Shown: positions 8,187 through 16,739 of the stretch, one piece after another | Position numbering within the stretch: the stretch's first letter is position 1 | Layout of the letters: each line of letters starts with the position of its first letter | Assembly (NCBI RefSeq): GCF_017873245.1 | Contig: NZ_JAGGJY010000002.1 | Span: forward strand, 124,001-188,000 | Direction: 5' to 3' | Length of the DNA stretch: 64,000 nt | DNA from: Clostridium tertium | GTDB taxonomy: Bacteria > Bacillota > Clostridia > Clostridiales > Clostridiaceae | The notes under the pieces: generated by a model | Databases searched by the model: none | Told to the model about the DNA's origin: nothing | Seen by the model: only the letters and a program-made list of their open reading frames with translations | Made by a program: the position numbers and the translations under genes

Positions 8187-9557
8187 CTAAGCTCCAACTA
8201 TATTTTTAAGCCACTTCTTTTGTTTATACCTTCTAAATCCTAATATAAACTTATAAACCTCTTCAAGTGTTATCATTGCATAAACGTAATAAATAGGTAA
8301 TCCTAAAATAATTCCTCCAAAGAAAGCCATTGGTATTCCAACACACCATACTCCTGTAATATCTAAAAGTAAAGATGCCTTTGTATCTCCACCACTTCTA
8401 AGAACACCTACTATATTAACTAGGTTAAACATTCTAAATGGTAAATAACATATAAATACAGTTAAACATTTAGTTATATCTAATGCTATATTATCTGGAA
8501 CAGAAAATAACTTAATTAATGGAGTTCTTATCATAAAGCATACTAACCCCATAACTATTGTTAATAGTAGCTGTAATACAAAGAAGCTCCTAGCATGTTT
8601 ATCTGCCTCCTTTAGCTTATTAGCACCTAATTCATTTCCTAAAATAACAGCAGTAGCTGAACTTAATCCTTGGAATAAAACAACACATATTTGTTCAACA
8701 TTTTGAGTTATTGTAATTGATGCAACAGCTTCATCTCCCATTCTTCCATAAACTAATGAATACATAGTAACTCCAAGCCCCCACATAAATTCGTTAGCAA
8801 TAACAGGTGATACTGTGACTAAATACTTTTTAATGAACTCCTTATCAAAACTAATAAGTTCTTTTATCTTAGCAGCTGCTGGACCCTTGCTTATATAAAC
8901 AATAGCCAAAATAGATAAACATTCAACTAATCTAGCAATAACAGTTGCTATTGCAGCCCCTTGAACCCCTAGTCTTGGTGCTCCAAAATTACCAAATATA
9001 AATGTATAGTTTAATATTACATTAACTCCAATAGCTACTACACTTATAAAAACTGGAGCCTTAACTCTATTGGTTGCCCTTAAAAGTGATATGTAGCAAT
9101 TTGTAATTGCAGTTAAAGGATAACTTAAAGCTACTATAACTAGATAAGAGGCTCCAACAGCTATTGTATTTTCACTTGGAGTAAAAATTCTCATGACAAG
9201 CTTTGGTATTAAAAGTCCTGATAACATAAAAATAATAGAACCTAAAAGTCCTATAATAAGTGATATCCCAAGAACTCTTCTTATATTCTTTACATCTCTC
9301 TTCCCCCAATATTGAGCAGTTAGTATTGAAGATCCACTTACAACACCAAATAATAATAAAGTAAAAACAAAAAACACCTTATTAGCTAATCCAACTGCTG
9401 CAATAGCACTTTGTCCTAAAGTTCCTATCATCATAGTATCAACAAGGTTTAAAGTTGTATTAAGAAGTGCCTGTATTGCTATAGGAATTCCAATAGCTAC
9501 AGTTTTCTTTAGAAATTTTTTATCATCAAATAAGTCTTTAAAATATGATATAACCAT
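8187..9557 (-). CDS. MATE family efflux transporter
   Basis: A 456-residue, 12-helix transporter. The two homologous halves each start with the characteristic pattern: IPIAIQALLNTTLNLVDTMMIG near residue 20 and VSPVIANEFMWGLG around residue 245. MATE proteins export cationic drugs or metabolites using Na+ or H+ gradients; the substrate cannot be read from sequence. Start follows GGGAGGAG. A small hairpin lies about 40 bp upstream (9594-9619). Confidence 0.9.
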   Translation of the reverse strand: MVISYFKDLFDDKKFLKKTVAIGIPIAIQALLNTTLNLVDTMMIGTLGQSAIAAVGLANKVFFVFTLLLFGVVSGSSILTAQYWGKRDVKNIRRVLGISLIIGLLGSIIFMLSGLLIPKLVMRIFTPSENTIAVGASYLVIVALSYPLTAITNCYISLLRATNRVKAPVFISVVAIGVNVILNYTFIFGNFGAPRLGVQGAAIATVIARLVECLSILAIVYISKGPAAAKIKELISFDKEFIKKYLVTVSPVIANEFMWGLGVTMYSLVYGRMGDEAVASITITQNVEQICVVLFQGLSSATAVILGNELGANKLKEADKHARSFFVLQLLLTIVMGLVCFMIRTPLIKLFSVPDNIALDITKCLTVFICYLPFRMFNLVNIVGVLRSGGDTKASLLLDITGVWCVGIPMAFFGGIILGLPIYYVYAMITLEEVYKFILGFRRYKQKKWLKNIVGA

Positions 9558-9593
9558 AGTTCATCTCCTCCCTATCATATCTTTCATATTATA

Positions 9594-9619
9594 AAAAGCG
9601 TACCTTTCGATACACTTTT
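9594..9619 (-). terminator. Weak terminator or leader hairpin before the MATE gene
   Basis: AAAAGCGTA (9594-9602) pairs with TACACTTTT (9611-9619) with one wobble; leftward it is followed by a short T run. It would end the chemoreceptor transcript, or act in the MATE leader. Confidence 0.45.
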
Positions 9620-9842
9620 ATAAAAATTAATAATAATTCTATTGCTAGAATAAAAAATCCAATATATATAAATCTAATTATTCAGTAACTTGTCTTCAAA
9701 TCTGAGTAAACTTATATATTTTTTATACATTAAAACATATGCAAAAGTACTTATAAATGCTAATTTTATACTTCAATTCAATAACTTTATATAATATATC
9801 TTATTAATTATAACATAGTTTAACATATATACTAATATAATT

Positions 9843-11555
9843 TTAGACCTTAAACTTTTGAATCATTTCATTTAAATCTTGTGCAAGCTCCGCTTGAGAT
9901 TGAGCTGTATCTGCTATTTGTTCCATAGCCTTAGTAGATTCATCAACACTTTCATTTATTCCATCTAAGTTACCTGATGACTTTTGAGCCATATCTGCCA
10001 TACCTTGAACTGCTTCATTAACTTGATTCATTGTCGCTAAAACTTCTTCTGTCATTGCTGCTAGCTCTTCTGACATATTATTTACAAATATTCCATCACC
10101 TTGATACTGTTCTCCAATCTCTACAAATGTTTCAAATTCAGGAACAATATTATCATTCATAAACTTTAATAGCTTATTACTATTGCCCGATAAACTTTTA
10201 AATGCTTCTTGCACCTTTTCTATAGTAAATTTAACATTACCTACAGCTTCTGAAGATTGTTCTGCTAATTTTCTTACCTCTTCAGCGACTATAGCAAATC
10301 CTTTTCCTTGCTCACCTGCTCTTGCTGCCTCTATAGCTGCATTAAGTGCTAAAAGATTTGTTTGCTCTGCTATGTCTGCAATAGTTTCTGCCATTACTTT
10401 AATATCTGATACAACTTTTCCTTTTTCTATATCATTTAAAACTTGTTTTTCCATTTCACTGTAAACTTCTTTTGTATTTTCGGTTGCTACTTTACTAGCC
10501 TTTTCAATTTTTGTTGCTCTATTTCTTATTTCAACTGCATTATTACTACCTTCCATTGCTTTATTTGACAGTATATTAACACTTGCATCTACTTCTTGTA
10601 CTGCTGCAGATATTTCCTCAGCTGTTGCACTATTTTCTTGTACACCTAAATTAACTTCACTTGTTAAAGCATTTATACTTTCAAATTTTGCAGTCATTTC
10701 CTCCACTGTAGCTGATAACTCTTCACTTGAAGCACTCATATCTTGAGAAGTATCCATAATATTTTTTATTAATCCACTAATATTTTCTTGCGCCTTATTT
10801 AAATTATTTCCTATTTCCCCAAACTCATCATTTGATTCTATTATAATTGGATCTGCTAAATCATAATTAGATAATCTATTAGCTAATCCTCTTATTTTAT
10901 TTAAAGATTTCTTTATTGAACTTTGCATTAAAAATGCAAATAAACTTGCAAATATCGATAATACTACTATAATAAAAATAATTAGATTTAGTGAATTACT
11001 AAAGGTTTCATTACCTTCAACTTTAATTTCATTTGCCCATTGTTCGTTTAACTCTAATAATTTATTTAGCTCATATCTCATATTTTCTCTTGCCTGGTTC
11101 ATAGTTGAAAGTTGCATTTCTGCTTCTTTTTTATTCCCATTATATATAAAATTTATATACTTTTTAACAGACTCGTTAAATACTTTCAAATTAACTTTAA
11201 ATTCATTAAAAATGTTTCTTTCATCTTCATCATCTATTGTAGTTTCGTAAATTGCAATTTGCTTTTCACTTTCTTCTGAAGCATCAGTAATTTCTTTTAT
11301 TAATTCATCTAAATTAGTCTTACTACTCGAATTTTCCATTAACTGTATATCTTTATAAATATTCAATTGATTTTTATCTATCTTATTAATTGAATCAATT
11401 GATTTTATAGTAATATTATTTAAATAATCTACAGATTTATCAATACTATACATATTGTATATACCTATTATTCCAATTACCCCCATTGAAAAAATAGTAC
11501 TTAAGAAATAAATTAATAATCGTGTAGATAGTTTTAAGTTATTATAAAATTTCAT
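9843..11555 (-). CDS. Methyl-accepting chemotaxis protein
   Basis: A 570-residue chemoreceptor. Helix 1 (~residues 10-30) and helix 2 (~190-215) enclose a ~155-residue helical periplasmic-side domain of four-helix-bundle type, followed by HAMP (~215-268) and the signalling coiled coil. The hairpin tip [19 protein letters not shown] is conserved, so coupling to CheW/CheA is expected. The start at 11555 is set by AGGTAGGGGGAG; a start 11 codons upstream overlaps that signal. It is a lone gene; its ligand is unknown. A decayed second half of the coiled coil is not seen, so it should be functional. Confidence 0.92.
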   Translation of the reverse strand: MKFYNNLKLSTRLLIYFLSTIFSMGVIGIIGIYNMYSIDKSVDYLNNITIKSIDSINKIDKNQLNIYKDIQLMENSSSKTNLDELIKEITDASEESEKQIAIYETTIDDEDERNIFNEFKVNLKVFNESVKKYINFIYNGNKKEAEMQLSTMNQARENMRYELNKLLELNEQWANEIKVEGNETFSNSLNLIIFIIVVLSIFASLFAFLMQSSIKKSLNKIRGLANRLSNYDLADPIIIESNDEFGEIGNNLNKAQENISGLIKNIMDTSQDMSASSEELSATVEEMTAKFESINALTSEVNLGVQENSATAEEISAAVQEVDASVNILSNKAMEGSNNAVEIRNRATKIEKASKVATENTKEVYSEMEKQVLNDIEKGKVVSDIKVMAETIADIAEQTNLLALNAAIEAARAGEQGKGFAIVAEEVRKLAEQSSEAVGNVKFTIEKVQEAFKSLSGNSNKLLKFMNDNIVPEFETFVEIGEQYQGDGIFVNNMSEELAAMTEEVLATMNQVNEAVQGMADMAQKSSGNLDGINESVDESTKAMEQIADTAQSQAELAQDLNEMIQKFKV

Positions 11556-11822
11556 ATGTCTCCCCCTACCTGTTAAACTTTTGTTCATATTTATTATTAA
11601 ACATTTATTTATTAAATGTCAAATTTATCTTTTATATCCTTATTATAATAAATACAATGAATTTCAATTAAATATATATTTCTTTAATTTCGTATAATTT
11701 AAATTATTATTTACTTACTCTAGATATATTAATTATTATCAATACTATTTGAAAATGAAAAAATCAGATATAATTTTTTAGTATTCTATCTAGTAGATTG
11801 AATACTATTAATTTAAAACTAA

Positions 11823-11861
11823 ATGAGAGCATTAATGAATTTATACCATTAATGCTCTCAT
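11823..11861 (-). terminator. Terminator of the glycosylation/two-component operon
   Basis: Perfect 15-bp inverted repeat ATGAGAGCATTAATG (11823-11837) and its complement (11847-11861), directly at the stop of the histidine kinase gene. The following T-run is interrupted. Confidence 0.7.
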
Positions 11862-11862
11862 C

Positions 11863-13257
11863 TTAAACAACTGATAGCTTAATATATAATTTAAATGTAT
11901 TATTGTTACATTCTGCGTAAATATCTCCACTGTGAAGATCTATAATATTTTTGGCTATTGCTAAGCCAAGCCCAGAACCTGGAATATCTGAATTCCTAGA
12001 TTCATTACATCTATAAAACCTATTGAAAATTTTATCTATGTCCTTCAATGATTCGTGTTCTATTTCATTTTCAAAAGATATTATGATATTATTCTTATCT
12101 TTTAAAATATTAATTGAAATATCACTATTTCTCTTACTATATTTTACAGAGTTTGATAAAACATTTTGAAAAACTCTACCTATTTTACTGGAATCAACAT
12201 TCAAATTTATGTTTGAATACTCATATTTCTTAATAAATACTATATTTTTCTCTACAGCTTCAATATATAACTCTCCTATACTCTGCTCTATTATTTCAAT
12301 TATATTTGCATTACTTTTATTTAAAGTAACTGAATTAGATTGAAGCTTAGAATACTCAAATAAATCTCCAATTAACTCTCTTAATTTATAAGATTTTTCT
12401 ATTGCACTTTTAGTATATCTTTTTTTATTTTCCTCCGAAGTTTTTTCATTATCAATAAGTTGTAAGTATCCTATTATTGATGTTAGTGGAGTTCTTAAAT
12501 CATGAGAAACATTTGTAATTAATTCAGATTTAAATTTTTCTTGGCTTCGCTCTGAAGTTATACTGTTTTTTAAATTCTTAGCCATTAAGTTCATTCCTTT
12601 TGCTAAGGATCTTAATTCATCTTTTCCTTTTTCTGATATTATATAATCTAAATTACCTAATGAAAACTCATTTATTCCTTTGGTTAATTCTCTTATATAT
12701 CTAGCTTTTCTAATTGTATAAATATATATTATTATTATTGCTAGTAGAAAACTTAATGAAATAGATGAAATTACTTTTATAATTACCTCATTTCCTCCCT
12801 GTTCTCTCCATATTAAAAGATTGTAATCTTTATTATCTAAGCTAATGTCATATCTTTGATAAATATTCTCGTCAGAATATTTATTTTGAAATATATTTTG
12901 AATTTTATTGACATCAATTATATTTGAATATACATTTTTTGATTTCATATAAATATTTCCCTGTGTATCTATAATAGCTGCATTAACTTTATTCAATTCG
13001 CATACTTCATTTAAATATTCCTTACTGTTATCATCAAGTCTATTAACATACCTTTGTATATCTATATAAGTTTTATTAAAAATATTAATTAAACTTTCAT
13101 TGGAATTGTATTTAACAATATTAATACTATGAATAATCCCACTAATAGCTATTATAAATGTAACTATACTTAATAATAAAAACTCTTTTTTTAAACTCCA
13201 TACAAATAATTTTTTTTGTCCTTTATTTCTCAATTTTATATCCAACTCCCCATACAA
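11863..13257 (-). CDS. Sensor histidine kinase of a VanS/PhoR-like two-component system
   Basis: About 464 residues: helix 1 (~27-45), an extracytoplasmic sensor of ~115 residues, helix 2 (~161-180), HAMP (~180-232), HisKA with phospho-acceptor His252 (SHDLRTPLTS), and HATPase with the N box (NVLSNSVKYS) and G box (GSGLGLAIAKN). It phosphorylates the adjacent regulator. The start is uncertain: TTG at 13257 or TTG at 13233, both within the end of the response-regulator gene, whose GTATGGGGAG sequence doubles as ribosome-binding site. The same overlap is seen in the second system at 55505-55527. Last gene of a six-gene operon with polyprenyl-sugar glycosylation enzymes. Confidence 0.9.
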   Translation of the reverse strand: MYGELDIKLRNKGQKKLFVWSLKKEFLLLSIVTFIIAISGIIHSINIVKYNSNESLINIFNKTYIDIQRYVNRLDDNSKEYLNEVCELNKVNAAIIDTQGNIYMKSKNVYSNIIDVNKIQNIFQNKYSDENIYQRYDISLDNKDYNLLIWREQGGNEVIIKVISSISLSFLLAIIIIYIYTIRKARYIRELTKGINEFSLGNLDYIISEKGKDELRSLAKGMNLMAKNLKNSITSERSQEKFKSELITNVSHDLRTPLTSIIGYLQLIDNEKTSEENKKRYTKSAIEKSYKLRELIGDLFEYSKLQSNSVTLNKSNANIIEIIEQSIGELYIEAVEKNIVFIKKYEYSNINLNVDSSKIGRVFQNVLSNSVKYSKRNSDISINILKDKNNIIISFENEIEHESLKDIDKIFNRFYRCNESRNSDIPGSGLGLAIAKNIIDLHSGDIYAECNNNTFKLYIKLSVV

Positions 13258-13921
13258 GTTTTATATACTTAGGATCTTTAGGATTAATCTCAATTTTTTC
13301 TCTTATATTTCTAATATGGACAGCCACTGTATTTTCAGAATTATAAAATGGCTCGTTCCATACTTTTTCATATATTTGTTCTGTACTTAATACTCTACCT
13401 CTATTTATCGCTAAAACTTCTAATATATCAAATTCCCTAGGCGTCAATTTTATATTTCTATCCTCTACCAAAACTTCTCTATTTGCTTTATTGATTCTAA
13501 GGCCATCTATATATATTTCTTCATCATTAATTTCTTTAGCTTCACTAAAACTAGTAACTCTTCTTAACTGCGATTTCACCCTTGCTACTAGCTCAAGTGG
13601 ATTAAAAGGCTTTATAATATAATCATCCGCCCCTATGTTTAGTCCTAATATTTTATCACTATCTTCACTTTTAGCTGAAAGCATTATAATAGGCATCTTT
13701 TTATCTTCCCTTATTTTAATACAAGTTCTAATACCATCAAGTTTAGGCATCATTATATCTAAAATTATCAAATCTATTTTTTCTTTTTTTAATTTTTCTA
13801 AAGCTTCTATCCCATCACTAGCTAAAACAATATTATATCCCTCATTAATTAAATAAATTTCTATTATTTCTCTAATATCTTTTTCATCATCAACTACTAA
13901 TATTGTTTTATTATCATCCAT
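13223..13921 (-). CDS. OmpR-family response regulator
   Basis: A 232-residue regulator with a receiver domain (acidic pair D11/D12, phospho-acceptor D55, K104) and an OmpR/PhoB winged-helix domain (~132-230, ending VWGVGYKIEK). The start at 13921 has AGAAGGA eight bases away; an ATG nine bases earlier overlaps that site. It overlaps the kinase start and follows the GT39-like gene by 16 bp. A perfect 11-bp tandem repeat upstream of the operon (16510-16531) is the type of site such regulators bind, so autoregulation is likely (inference). Confidence 0.92.
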   Translation of the reverse strand: MDDNKTILVVDDEKDIREIIEIYLINEGYNIVLASDGIEALEKLKKEKIDLIILDIMMPKLDGIRTCIKIREDKKMPIIMLSAKSEDSDKILGLNIGADDYIIKPFNPLELVARVKSQLRRVTSFSEAKEINDEEIYIDGLRINKANREVLVEDRNIKLTPREFDILEVLAINRGRVLSTEQIYEKVWNEPFYNSENTVAVHIRNIREKIEINPKDPKYIKLVWGVGYKIEK

Positions 13922-13937
13922 AAAAAACATCCTTCTT

Positions 13938-15185
13938 TCAATAAATCTTTTTTACTCTCTTCTTTTTTATCAAATTATCAATTATATATCCTGAAAAAAT
14001 TGTAAGCAATGAAATTAATGGATAAGAATATCTTTCAAATGTGAAATAAGGTAAATAAACAAGATTAAATAGTATTACCGTTCCTAATATAATAAGTATA
14101 TCAAAATTCCAAGTTGACTTTTTCTTACACATTACTATTCCCGCTATTGCTGAAATTAAAATAAAATAATGTTGAATCAGAGCTAATATAAAACCTATTA
14201 CACCATTCCAATAAAATGGTGATTTCCAAAAATAAAATGTTTTACCTAGAGTGTACCAGTATATATATTTAATGGGTTTTTCCCTACCATAAATTTTTAA
14301 TCTTTCTATTCCTGCTTTAATTTCATTTTTATTGCTTTCAATATAATTTTCGCCTTTTTCGTATGGAACTCCAAAACCACCACTTTGATCATAGTTTACA
14401 AATGTTCCTTGTAAAAATGGATTTCCACTAGATGCTGTAAAAGGTATGAAAGTATTAAATTGCTTATAATTTCTTATCCACCAAGGTGTCATAATTAAGC
14501 AAAATATTACTAAAACAATACTAGCATACTTAAACATATCCTTCAATTTGTATTCCTTTTTCATTATCCAAGCTAATAGTATTACTCCTGGAAATGCTGC
14601 GATTGTAGGCCTAAATAAACATGCTGTACCCCATACTATTCCTGCTATTATATATAACCTTGTATTTTTTCTTTCAATTGCATACATGCTTAAATATACT
14701 AATAAAAGTAATAAAAATTTAAAAATAGTTTCCATAAGAATTAAACTTGTAACATAAAACTCTACTACATACAACGAATTAATTAAACATGCAATTATTC
14801 CAATCCTACTATTAAATAATTTTCTTCCTATAAGGAAAATTATATATAAGGAACCACATTGAATAAATATCTGAAATATTCTAAATGCTACTATTGCATT
14901 AAACTTACCCAATAATGCAACAAAACCTGATAGTATAAAAGTTAATCCCGGCATAATATATACAGTTGGCTCAGTTATATTTTCATAGGATAATATTTTA
15001 TTCTCTACTAAATTCCAAGCACTTCTTATATATTTAACATCATCATTATCAAAACTTTCCATGCTTCCTAGAAGCGTTGAATCTCCAAACTTTAATATAT
15101 AAAGTAAAGCTATTAAAGCAAAAATTACTTCTATTAAAATAAGAGCTACTTTTATATTCTTTTCTTCTTTCTTTATTGAAAACAT
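13938..15185 (-). CDS. GT39-like membrane glycosyltransferase (ArnT/PMT superfamily)
   Basis: A 415-residue protein with about ten membrane helices. After helix 1 comes an extracytoplasmic loop with the acidic motif FDNDDVKYIR (~residues 45-54), the usual catalytic Asp/Glu position of GT-C enzymes of the PMT/ArnT type, followed by RxxxxF and ETIFK segments. These enzymes transfer a sugar from an undecaprenyl-phosphate carrier to a target on the outer face of the membrane. The preceding genes supply a cytoplasmic sugar-carrier synthase and an SMR-type carrier, consistent with that role. Acceptor unknown: teichoic acid, lipid or protein are possible. Confidence 0.82.
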   Translation of the reverse strand: MFSIKKEEKNIKVALILIEVIFALIALLYILKFGDSTLLGSMESFDNDDVKYIRSAWNLVENKILSYENITEPTVYIMPGLTFILSGFVALLGKFNAIVAFRIFQIFIQCGSLYIIFLIGRKLFNSRIGIIACLINSLYVVEFYVTSLILMETIFKFLLLLLVYLSMYAIERKNTRLYIIAGIVWGTACLFRPTIAAFPGVILLAWIMKKEYKLKDMFKYASIVLVIFCLIMTPWWIRNYKQFNTFIPFTASSGNPFLQGTFVNYDQSGGFGVPYEKGENYIESNKNEIKAGIERLKIYGREKPIKYIYWYTLGKTFYFWKSPFYWNGVIGFILALIQHYFILISAIAGIVMCKKKSTWNFDILIILGTVILFNLVYLPYFTFERYSYPLISLLTIFSGYIIDNLIKKKRVKKIY

Positions 15186-15199
15186 CTATTTCTCTCTCC

Positions 15200-15547
15200 C
15201 TAACTTAAACTTATTATAAATGCTCCACAAAATATTAGAAATAATCCTAGTATTCTAAGAACACTTATATTCTCATTAAATATAAATACTCCAATAATTG
15301 CACCAAACACATAACAAAGACTTTGTAATGGATATACCTTACTCAAATCTTCTTTTGATAGTATATAAATCCAGACTATACTTGCAATTACGTATATAAT
15401 TCCTCCTCCTAAAACATAGGGATTAAGAATAAAATTAAATATACCTTTTAAATTCATTTCAAAATTTATTGTTTTTGTACCTAGTTTCCATATAACTTGT
15501 CCTAAAAGTAATAAAACAATATTTATGCTTATTAATAAATACATCAT
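15200..15547 (-). CDS. SMR/EamA-type small membrane carrier (ArnE/ArnF-like flippase candidate)
   Basis: A 115-residue, four-helix protein of the small multidrug resistance/DMT fold (GQVIWKLGTK in helix 1, SKVYPLQSLCYVFGAIIG in helix 3, ILGLFLIFCGAFIIS in helix 4). The WKLGxK motif in helix 1 and Y-P-L-x-x-x-x-Y in helix 3 are typical of ArnE/ArnF and related undecaprenyl-phosphate-sugar flippases. Its ATG overlaps the stop of the 44-residue gene upstream (ATGA) and it ends 14 bp before the GT39-like gene. Most likely it flips the lipid-linked sugar outward; drug export is less likely given the context. Confidence 0.75.
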   Translation of the reverse strand: MMYLLISINIVLLLLGQVIWKLGTKTINFEMNLKGIFNFILNPYVLGGGIIYVIASIVWIYILSKEDLSKVYPLQSLCYVFGAIIGVFIFNENISVLRILGLFLIFCGAFIISLS

Positions 15548-15678
15548 TTATTTTCTTTCTCCTTTAATAGCTGTAAAAGAATTGCATTTTCTTGTGTTAA
15601 TCTTATAACTCTTTTTTTCAAATTAAAGATTTCATAAATAATATAGACTACAAAAATCGTAGTTATTAATGATTTCAT
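15544..15678 (-). CDS. 44-residue membrane mini-protein, resembling the C-terminal end of DUF2304
   Basis: A short gene: one membrane helix (residues ~3-17) followed by an amphipathic coiled-coil tail (LKKRVIRLTQENAILLQLLK). Support for reality is the tight packing: its ATG overlaps the glycosyltransferase stop (ATGA at 15675-15678) and its TGA overlaps the start of the SMR gene (ATGA at 15544-15547). AAGGAG lies about 12 bases upstream. DUF2304 proteins (~110 residues, two or three helices and a similar tail) sit beside GT2 enzymes in many glycosylation loci; this would be a minimal version. It may hold the glycosyltransferase at the membrane (inference). Confidence 0.7.
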   Translation of the reverse strand: MKSLITTIFVVYIIYEIFNLKKRVIRLTQENAILLQLLKEKENK

Positions 15679-16415
15679 CTAATCACTTCACTCTCCTTCT
15701 TATTTAGACATCTAACATTACTATAACTACAATAAAGTGCAACATTTATAGTTGATACTGTTACTTTTATCATATAATATATCGCCATAATAGGAGTGAT
15801 AGATGATTTTCCTGCTTTTCTATCATTCATTTCAACTTTAATCTCTTTTATATTTAATCCATTCTTACATGCATATACTATTGTTTCAACTTCTGGATAA
15901 TCTTTTGGATAGTAATTTGAAAAAAGTTCTATTCCTTTTCTTTTTACTACCCTATATCCGGATGTTGTATCATAATAATTTCTTCCACATAATATTGAAA
16001 CTAACATAGAAAAATATTTAATCCCAACTTTTCTAAAAAAACTCGGTTTATATTCAGTTCTTTCAACAAATCTAGATCCTATTACAATATCAGTATTCCC
16101 GTCTTCTATTTCATTAATAAGATTCTTTAAATCCCTTGGATTGTGCTGTCCATCTCCATCTACCTGTATAGCAATGTCATATCCTTCGATATATGCATAA
16201 ATATATCCGCTTTGAACTGCCCCTCCTATCCCTAAATTATTGGTTAAGTTTATAATCTTAGCTCCTGCTCTTCTAGCCTCACCATAGGTGTTATCGCATG
16301 AGCCGTCATTTACAACCAGAACATCTGCGAATGGAATATTTAATTTAACAGATGAAACTACATTATATATACTTTTCTCTTCATTATAAGCAGGAATAAT
16401 AACTAATATTTTCAT
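15675..16415 (-). CDS. Family 2 glycosyltransferase, polyprenyl-phosphate sugar synthase (DPM1/GtrB-like)
   Basis: A 246-residue GT-A enzyme. Motifs in order: IIPAYNEEKSI at the N-terminus, VVNDGSCDNT, the metal-binding DGDGQHNP around residue 95, and the acceptor-loop GSRFVERTEYKPSFFRK. It would make undecaprenyl-phosphate-hexose from a nucleotide sugar on the inner face. It lacks the two C-terminal helices of GtrB/ArnC enzymes, leaving one weak hydrophobic stretch, so it is closer to soluble DPM1 types. The start at 16415 lies eight bases after GGAGG; an upstream in-frame ATG overlaps that site. First gene of the six-gene operon. Confidence 0.88.
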   Translation of the reverse strand: MKILVIIPAYNEEKSIYNVVSSVKLNIPFADVLVVNDGSCDNTYGEARRAGAKIINLTNNLGIGGAVQSGYIYAYIEGYDIAIQVDGDGQHNPRDLKNLINEIEDGNTDIVIGSRFVERTEYKPSFFRKVGIKYFSMLVSILCGRNYYDTTSGYRVVKRKGIELFSNYYPKDYPEVETIVYACKNGLNIKEIKVEMNDRKAGKSSITPIMAIYYMIKVTVSTINVALYCSYSNVRCLNKKESEVIR

Positions 16416-16509
16416 TTTTATTACCTCCATTTACAACTCATCTTCCATATACTAAATTCTAAATATCAAATTTAAATATTTTTAATTAAATTTCGCAATA
16501 AATATTAAA

Positions 16510-16531
16510 GAATTTATGAAGAATTTATGAA
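16510..16531 (-). promoter_or_regulatory. 11-bp tandem direct repeat, candidate response-regulator site
   Basis: GAATTTATGAA occurs twice in immediate tandem (16510-16520, 16521-16531); leftward it reads TTCATAAATTC twice, with a degenerate third TTTAATA. Eleven-bp direct repeats are the normal binding architecture of OmpR/PhoB-family regulators. It lies ~95 bp upstream of the glycosyltransferase start, in the promoter region of the operon that encodes such a regulator. Confidence 0.6.
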
Positions 16532-16555
16532 GCTCAAATTTATATACTTTAAGAT

Positions 16556-16602
16556 AAAAAAAGAATATTAATTTTACTTAATTACAAGTAAAACTAATAT
16601 CC
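16556..16602 (-). terminator. Terminator of the molybdopterin oxidoreductase gene
   Basis: Arms 16563-16579 and 16586-16602 (17 bp, one wobble) followed leftward by T7. It lies 138 bp past the stop codon at 16740; the intervening AT-rich stretch holds no gene. Confidence 0.8.
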
Positions 16603-16739
16603 TTTTCTTATAAAATAATTAACATAACTTATAGTTTAAAATAAATATGTCATTATACTGTTTTTTAATAAGTTCAATAATTCAAACTTGAATTACCTTT
16701 TCCAAACTATCTATAATTATTTCTCTACAATATTTTTAT

